Positions 58,921 to 64,000 of a stretch of DNA of 64,000 nt are shown one piece after another (the first letter of the stretch is position 1; the number at the start of each line of letters is the position of its first letter). A program made the position numbers and the translations under genes. The notes under the pieces are model-generated. The model was not told the origin of the DNA. It was given only the letters and a program-made list of their open reading frames with translations, and ran no database searches. The DNA lies in contig CM069433.1 in NCBI GenBank assembly GCA_035610365.1, positions 82,575,236-82,639,235 of the forward strand, given 5' to 3'. The stretch is from Aquatica leii. Its lineage: Eukaryota; Arthropoda; Insecta; Coleoptera; Lampyridae.

Positions 58921-60709
58921 AATGTCACAAAAAAAATCACTTAAATGCAGTGCCGGTTATTATGTATATAGAATATTCCAAATTTTAATCAATGATCTTC
59001 AAAACTAAAGGACAAACGAGGAGGTGTACCATGATGCTGTTACACACGGTATGTCTAAAAAGTCCTCACTGCTATTAATAACGTTTAAATTATTTAGAGA
59101 TCTTCGACTTGTTGATTGGTTATTTTTGAACACATTTGGTCGTACTATCGTTTGCTATTTTAGCAGATAATGGATGCTTCTAAATTTTTTTACAATATCT
59201 GTTATGAGTTCTTAGCTTGCAATATTAACATTATTGGAAGATTGCTGCTTTACTCCTTGCATTCCGGAGAAAATATATGTTGCTAAACGACGCGTGTATT
59301 GTCGTGAAGTTTTTGTCTTCCGTTTCACTTCCCTTTCTTTCGTAACCGTCCCTAATATAAAAAAAAATTTATAAGGCATTCGCTAAAAAACCGAAAGATC
59401 AATTGCTTTTAAAAGAATGTCTATTTACTCATCATTTAGCATCTCAAATACAAATTGTTCTGCCCATCGAATCTGATATAGCCGCTCTCTTTTCCGACCT
59501 CCAAAGCTTCCATTTATTTAATTCGTGCAAATACTCAAGATGAACTTTACTAGAATGATCAAAATTTAGTAAACGTGAATACATGTTTTTTTTTGTACAG
59601 TGCTGGAATAAAAATACAAAAAATTGTCCTAATACGTAGTTACATCGTGCAAATTCATTTTTAAATATTTGAACATATGTTTAGTATTTAAATTTAGAAC
59701 TGTAAAATAAAAAGCAACTAATGAATATGTGCATACGGTTTTTACCAGAATATCATTTTACTATGCATTAGTGTTCCCAATAGTACTAACTAAAATTGAA
59801 TCGAAAATCAATTTCAAGTATTTTTAATAAATACCAATACAAATAAAAACCAAAAAAGAATTTAAATAAAAGTGAATTATTGCATTAACACAAATTGAAC
59901 AATTTTTGAATTGCTGCTTTTCAAATAAAGTCAATCAATTATAAATTCAAATTGAACGTGCAACTCCATGTGAATTGTCAAGTTGTATATATATTTTAAA
60001 ACGAAATTAAAACGTAATTAGAATTCTTGTTTGTGTTAACAAATTATTGATAAATTAATGATTGGATTAGAACATATATTTCCATGTAATTTAAATCACT
60101 TAATTTTAATTACTAATCGCATGAAAACTATAGTACCAAATTAATTAACGTAATTAATTGTATGGTCATAATAGATTAACAAACAACGTTTATTTGTAAT
60201 TTTAAAGAACGCACCATTCCGAAGCGTTTCTGTTGTATCAATTTTAAGTAATGAGAAATTGTTCCGGGGCTGCAAACCTGCCTAATTGAATTGATGCGTT
60301 TAATTAGAAGCAAACGTAAAATATGCTTGTGCTGACTGGAAGGGGCGCTTAAGAAAAACTGAGAAAATTAAATACACAAAGCTTTTAACTGAATCTAATG
60401 AATCTTATTACGCGTGTTTTTTGGCAATTAATCAAAAACATATTATAGCCATCATATTTCAGTGAATATTAATGTTAAACCGTTTTATGCAAAATATCAC
60501 GAATAGTATTTGACCCATTTCATAAAATAATAATTTTTATTCCATTCTTTAAAATGTTTGGTACATTACAAGGTATATCGTTACCGTTCAAAATAATTCG
60601 TAAATGTGCACAAGCACTTTCCATTTATCTAAGTGTAATGCATCTGACCGTCTTAATTGCAAGCTCACCACTAAACCTTTATTAACCATAAGAAGTAAAA
60701 GAAACTTAC
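58921..60709. other. AT-rich DNA; intronic if the semaphorin gene extends left
   Basis: CAGTGCCGG at 58948 resembles a lone hAT terminus. The block 59.2-59.55 kb is GC-richer and reads as broken coding-like sequence on the minus strand without an identifiable family. A TAATTG-rich, GC-richer patch at about 60240-60360 could be regulatory. Confidence 0.35.
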
Positions 60710-60797
60710 ATTGCTCCCACGTAGAGGGAATCACGTTGGCTATCCAAATAAAACGTCCGGTAATATAACTTCCCGCAGGTGAATTCTCGGACATGAT
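60710..60797 (-). CDS. Sema2a/2b-like: Internal exon of a class-2 (secreted) semaphorin
   Basis: On the minus strand an 88-nt segment is bounded by a TTTTGTTACAG acceptor (60808-60798) and a GTAAGT donor (60709-60704). In the frame that begins with a split codon it reads HVREFTCGKLYYRTFYLDSQ, then RDSLYVGA and a final AT that with a following G gives Met. The sequence C-G-K-L-Y-Y-R-T-F-x-L-D-x-x-R-D-x-L-Y-V-G-A-M is the beginning of the Sema domain (first strands of the beta-propeller) as in insect Sema-2a/2b. These are secreted axon-guidance ligands that bind PlexB. The other two frames lack conservation; one has a stop and one is open by chance. The expected next exon (D-R-V/I-F...) was not found toward lower coordinates, so the downstream intron is very long. 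The choice between 2a and 2b is not possible from 28 residues. Confidence 0.85.
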
Positions 60798-62064
60798 CTG
60801 TAACAAAATTACTCAATAAATACTGACTTTCATCTTTCGTAATTCCTTAAGAAGTTAATCATAACTAAAACCAAAAAAAAAAACTAATCAACGTAAAATT
60901 TGTTGAAGCGCGAACACACACAATTAAACAATATAAACCAAAATGTAAGTCGGTTTGTGATTTTAAAATTATAGTCATTCGAGTTCTAGAAAAAACAGAA
61001 TGGGAAAGGCAAATATTGACACAATGTCTTTAACTTTTAAACCGCCTTTGTTTAAAAGCAAACAATTCAGGAAGGAACAAAATTTACTTAAATTACACAA
61101 GTGCTTCTATTGTTAAAATCTTCAGTATAATTCATATTAAATAGATAATTTGTGCAATAACGAAAGAACGCTTAAATTCTTAATTTATGTATATTGCAGA
61201 CGAAAAGACTTTAATAAGTGTTGGACATGATAGGGTTATGCCAACGCAACTAAATGCAAGAATTAACGTCGTGTCCTTATCGTTTATTGCACCCTTAATT
61301 AGCGGTTTGCACAGCTAACATTGCATGCTTCCTTCTAAATTAGTACAACTTGGAATTTACTTTCAGAAATACATAATCTCATCTCGCTTTGTTGAATATT
61401 TAACAAAGATATTGTCAAAGTTAAACACAGATATTTCTGTTAATAATTGAATTTTGTCGGGAGCACAATATTTTATGTATAAATTGTAAATTGCATCTTG
61501 AGATAAACGCCTTCATACTTAAATTTAGAATTTCACGTCCTATTAAGACCGTTGAATTTTTATTGGTATTACTAAAGTTACAGTTATGAAACTCCTATCC
61601 ACTATTTTATGTCACCAAGAGACATTTACCGTTAGCTTTTCCACTAAATGTGGTGCTGTATTGCGCTTAATATCAGCGGTAACTTATAATCCTATATATA
61701 GTCGATTACACCGGAAAATACTTTTTTAAATTAAAGAAATTGAAACCGTGTAGCTACAGCGTAATCAATGATATCTGCCTTTTAATACACTTTTTAATAT
61801 ACTATTTATAAACCTCGAATGAGAAAACCGGTTTTTGTCGCTACGTAATTGAAATTCTTAATGCTAAAAACCGGTTAGAATTTTTAAATATTTTTGGCAT
61901 TATAAAACTGAGTAATAATAATGAATTTCAATATTCTCTTAAAATATTGCAATAAAAAAATAATAAAAACATTTTATCAGGTATACAAACTGCTATTAAT
62001 AAATGTACAAACAAACACCAAATGCGTGAAAGTAAATGTATTGGCATTTTAACTAAGTTGGACG
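60798..62064. other. Probable semaphorin intron, AT-rich
   Basis: No further exon was recognised. A short inverted repeat AACCGGTTTTT / AAAAACCGGTT lies around 61828-61876. Confidence 0.45.
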
Positions 62065-62101
62065 CAGTGGCGGCGCTTGAAATTGACCTTAAGGTGGGCC
62101 A
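62065..62101 (+). mobile_element. Lone hAT-like left terminus
   Basis: CAGTGGCGGCGCTTG followed by AAGGTGGGCCAC resembles the left end of the hAT remnant at 5785 (CAGTGGCGGCTGGTGG ... GAGGGTCA). No matching right end (GCCGCCACTG) was found to the right, so it is a truncated fragment. Confidence 0.5.
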
Positions 62102-64000
62102 CATTTTTTAAAATGCTTATAGGAAATGTGAACATTTTCAGACATCATTATGGCATTACGTAGGTAATTACCAAAATGTTTTGAAATAGAAAAAACAAGA
62201 CTTTATCGTGTCAATCTAGATACAGACTTATTTGTCAACCCAATTCAAAAAAAGGAGGCGATTCTCAATTCATCGGAATATTTTGTTTAAATGTATGCTA
62301 TGTTCGACTATCCTTTTTACTTTCCTATAAGAAAAGTATAGCGATGGCAATTTTTTTGCAAAAAAATTTTTTTCAGAATTTTACGTTTCAAGGTAATCAG
62401 AATCAGAAAAATGTATTTTTGGCAAAAAAATTTTAAGCGTCTGTGTGTGTGTAACGATGTACCCACGATAACTCTCGAACTAAAAGTCCTAGTAACTTGA
62501 AAGGTATGAAGCTGGCATTTCCTATTCTCTCAGTTCTATCAAAAGATGGATCTGATAAAGAAACCGAAATGGGTGTATCTGCCGTTTTTAATAGTTTTTC
62601 TTATATAATTTTGTACGTATGTAAATTATTCGAATTATTTTTACAGTTTCTTATAGAGATAATTCTTCCTAATAATTTACTCAAACAAAAAATTTTCTAA
62701 CATTAACAGTTTATTAGATATTTTACTTATAATTTAAAATGAATTCACAAATATAATCTAGGTTCAAATCCTGCATGCGACGATATTTTTAAGAAAAAAA
62801 TTTCCTATCTTGAAAGGAAATACGTTAAAAATAATAATTTTTATTGATTTACTAAAGGGGAAAGCACAAATATAAGGGTTAGTCGATATGACAACATAAG
62901 CTCAATATGCCATATTTTGGTTACATCTTAATGAAATCGAAGAAAAAAATTCCAAAAAAATTATAGCATGCTAAGAAGTCAATACAAACGTGTACATATC
63001 ACTTCAAAGTGGTCTTATGACAATATAACCTTAAAAAAATACGTAGACATTTCTTCATCATTCCTTATAAGAAAGTTGTGTGGTGACCACACCAGTTTTT
63101 TTATCAGAAACTTAGTAGTGGTCCCATTTCAAATTCTGATGATGGGATCCATGAGAAAATAATCAAACCCCAAATTTACATAGACATGAAATTCTTTTGA
63201 ACGATGTGCATTTTCAAAGTTTTCAGTGACTATAACGACTATAGATAACATCACTAAAAAGAGAAAAATAATTTTTTTAACTAACAATAAGAATCGGCTT
63301 AAGAAATGCACCAAAAGTAAAAAAAAAAACGATTTAATTTATTTACAATTAAACAACAAAATTATTATTTACGTGAAATTACTTTTTAAAGGCGATGCCA
63401 AACACGTTCGAATTAAATCTATTACAACTGCCAAAGGTAATGTTAAGAATTAAATTTAAGTCTACCTAAATGCATACAGGGCATCGACTTCAAAAAGTAA
63501 ATAAATGTAAATAGAAATGTAAAAAAATGCAACTTTCGCAGTACGATCTGCTTAACTTAGTTCCATATTTGAAGTAAACTTTCCAAAAGATTTTATTTTA
63601 ACCTTTTCTTCTAGCGATTTTTCACAATTCTTTTGAATCTTTCGAAAATATACGGTTTAACTTAGAATACGTCGTACACGTTCTACCGATCAATCGCTAC
63701 TGAACCGCGGGCTATAACAGCGTGAGGCCTTTCGCACATTAAACCTGCATATGAAAATTTGGTAATGAGGGTCGCCACGTTACGATAAGCTGTTACATAT
63801 AAAACCTTATCTTTCCGATACCGCTTGACTAACTTCGTTATTACTCGGAGTACGTGTTTGTGCCCTTTCCAAGAAGATTAAACTTCGTCTCTAAGACGTC
63901 AGTTTGTTTAGGTTCACGAACGACAATATGGCAAAGGCCAAGTTCTAGTTTTTGTTTTGGCTCTCAAAGAGCGACTATGACCCAGCCTAATAAGTCTAGG
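62102..64000. other. No gene recognised; likely old repeats
   Basis: TTCCTATAAGAAAAGTATAG (about 62320) and a TTCCTTATAAGAAAG (about 63060) bracket a repeat-like block; a GT run and ACTCTCGAACTAAAAGTCCT near 62.45-62.49 kb also look repetitive. The last 350 bp are GC-richer but show no coding frame, and a TATAAAA at about 63798 lacks an initiator at the right distance. Confidence 0.35.

Noticed and set aside
60588-60806. 72-codon ORF over the semaphorin exon in the M-L-Q-I-M frame
   Set aside because: It reads through the splice donor and is in a different frame from the one matching the Sema domain.
63640-64000. Possible promoter (TATAAAA near 63798)
   Set aside because: The only good initiator word (TCAGTTT, about 63899) is roughly 100 bp away instead of about 30, and no exon follows within the window.

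Overview
The window is AT-rich, gene-poor eukaryotic DNA. The transposon mix (a mariner, a Tc1-like element of the insect type, hAT elements, an intact PIF/Harbinger, RTE and R1/I-like non-LTR remnants, a Penelope-like tail) and a class-2 semaphorin exon point to an insect. A beetle is plausible, but this is inference. There is no prokaryotic gene organisation.

Layout. 1-2.6 kb: a decayed non-LTR retrotransposon on the minus strand (endonuclease, RT, CCHC C-terminus). 5.8-6.7 kb: a hAT remnant with terminal repeats. 10.1-11.4 kb: a nearly full-length mariner broken by stops. 12.5-12.85 kb: what looks like a complete heat-shock promoter on the minus strand (four heat-shock elements, TATA box at -30, TCAGTT initiator), followed by a ~165-nt leader and a GTAAGT donor but no recognisable protein. 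17.2-18.0 kb: a ZBED-type hAT transposase fragment and a near-perfect foldback. 21.3-32.5 kb: about 20 tandem copies of a ~526-bp satellite with traces of higher-order duplication. 33.5-37.4 kb: a symmetrical repeat region in which AT microsatellites with GGCACC-rich modules lie inverted at both ends, with 225-265-bp tandem repeats inside. 39.7-43.1 kb: a PIF/Harbinger element with terminal repeats, an intact two-exon transposase and a divergent five-exon Myb/SANT-like partner carrying homopolymer frameshifts. 45.0-46.5 kb: a T-rich insertion flanked by 11-bp direct repeats. 47.4-47.6 kb: a 30-bp minisatellite. 48.8-51.1 kb: an intron-containing hAT gene cut short by a Penelope-like foldback tail and an RTE fragment. 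56.7 kb: a foldback MITE-like element. 57.3-58.9 kb: a Tc1/mariner-superfamily element with long terminal repeats and a decayed transposase.

Host genes. The only host protein-coding exon I can identify is an 88-nt minus-strand exon at 60.7 kb, flanked by consensus splice sites, which encodes the start of the Sema domain of a class-2 (secreted) semaphorin. No following exon was found at lower coordinates, so much or all of the window to its left may be one very large transposon-filled semaphorin intron. The heat-shock promoter at 12.7 kb would then be a second transcription unit inside it, on the same strand. Unassigned stretches are AT-rich and show no coding signal to me.
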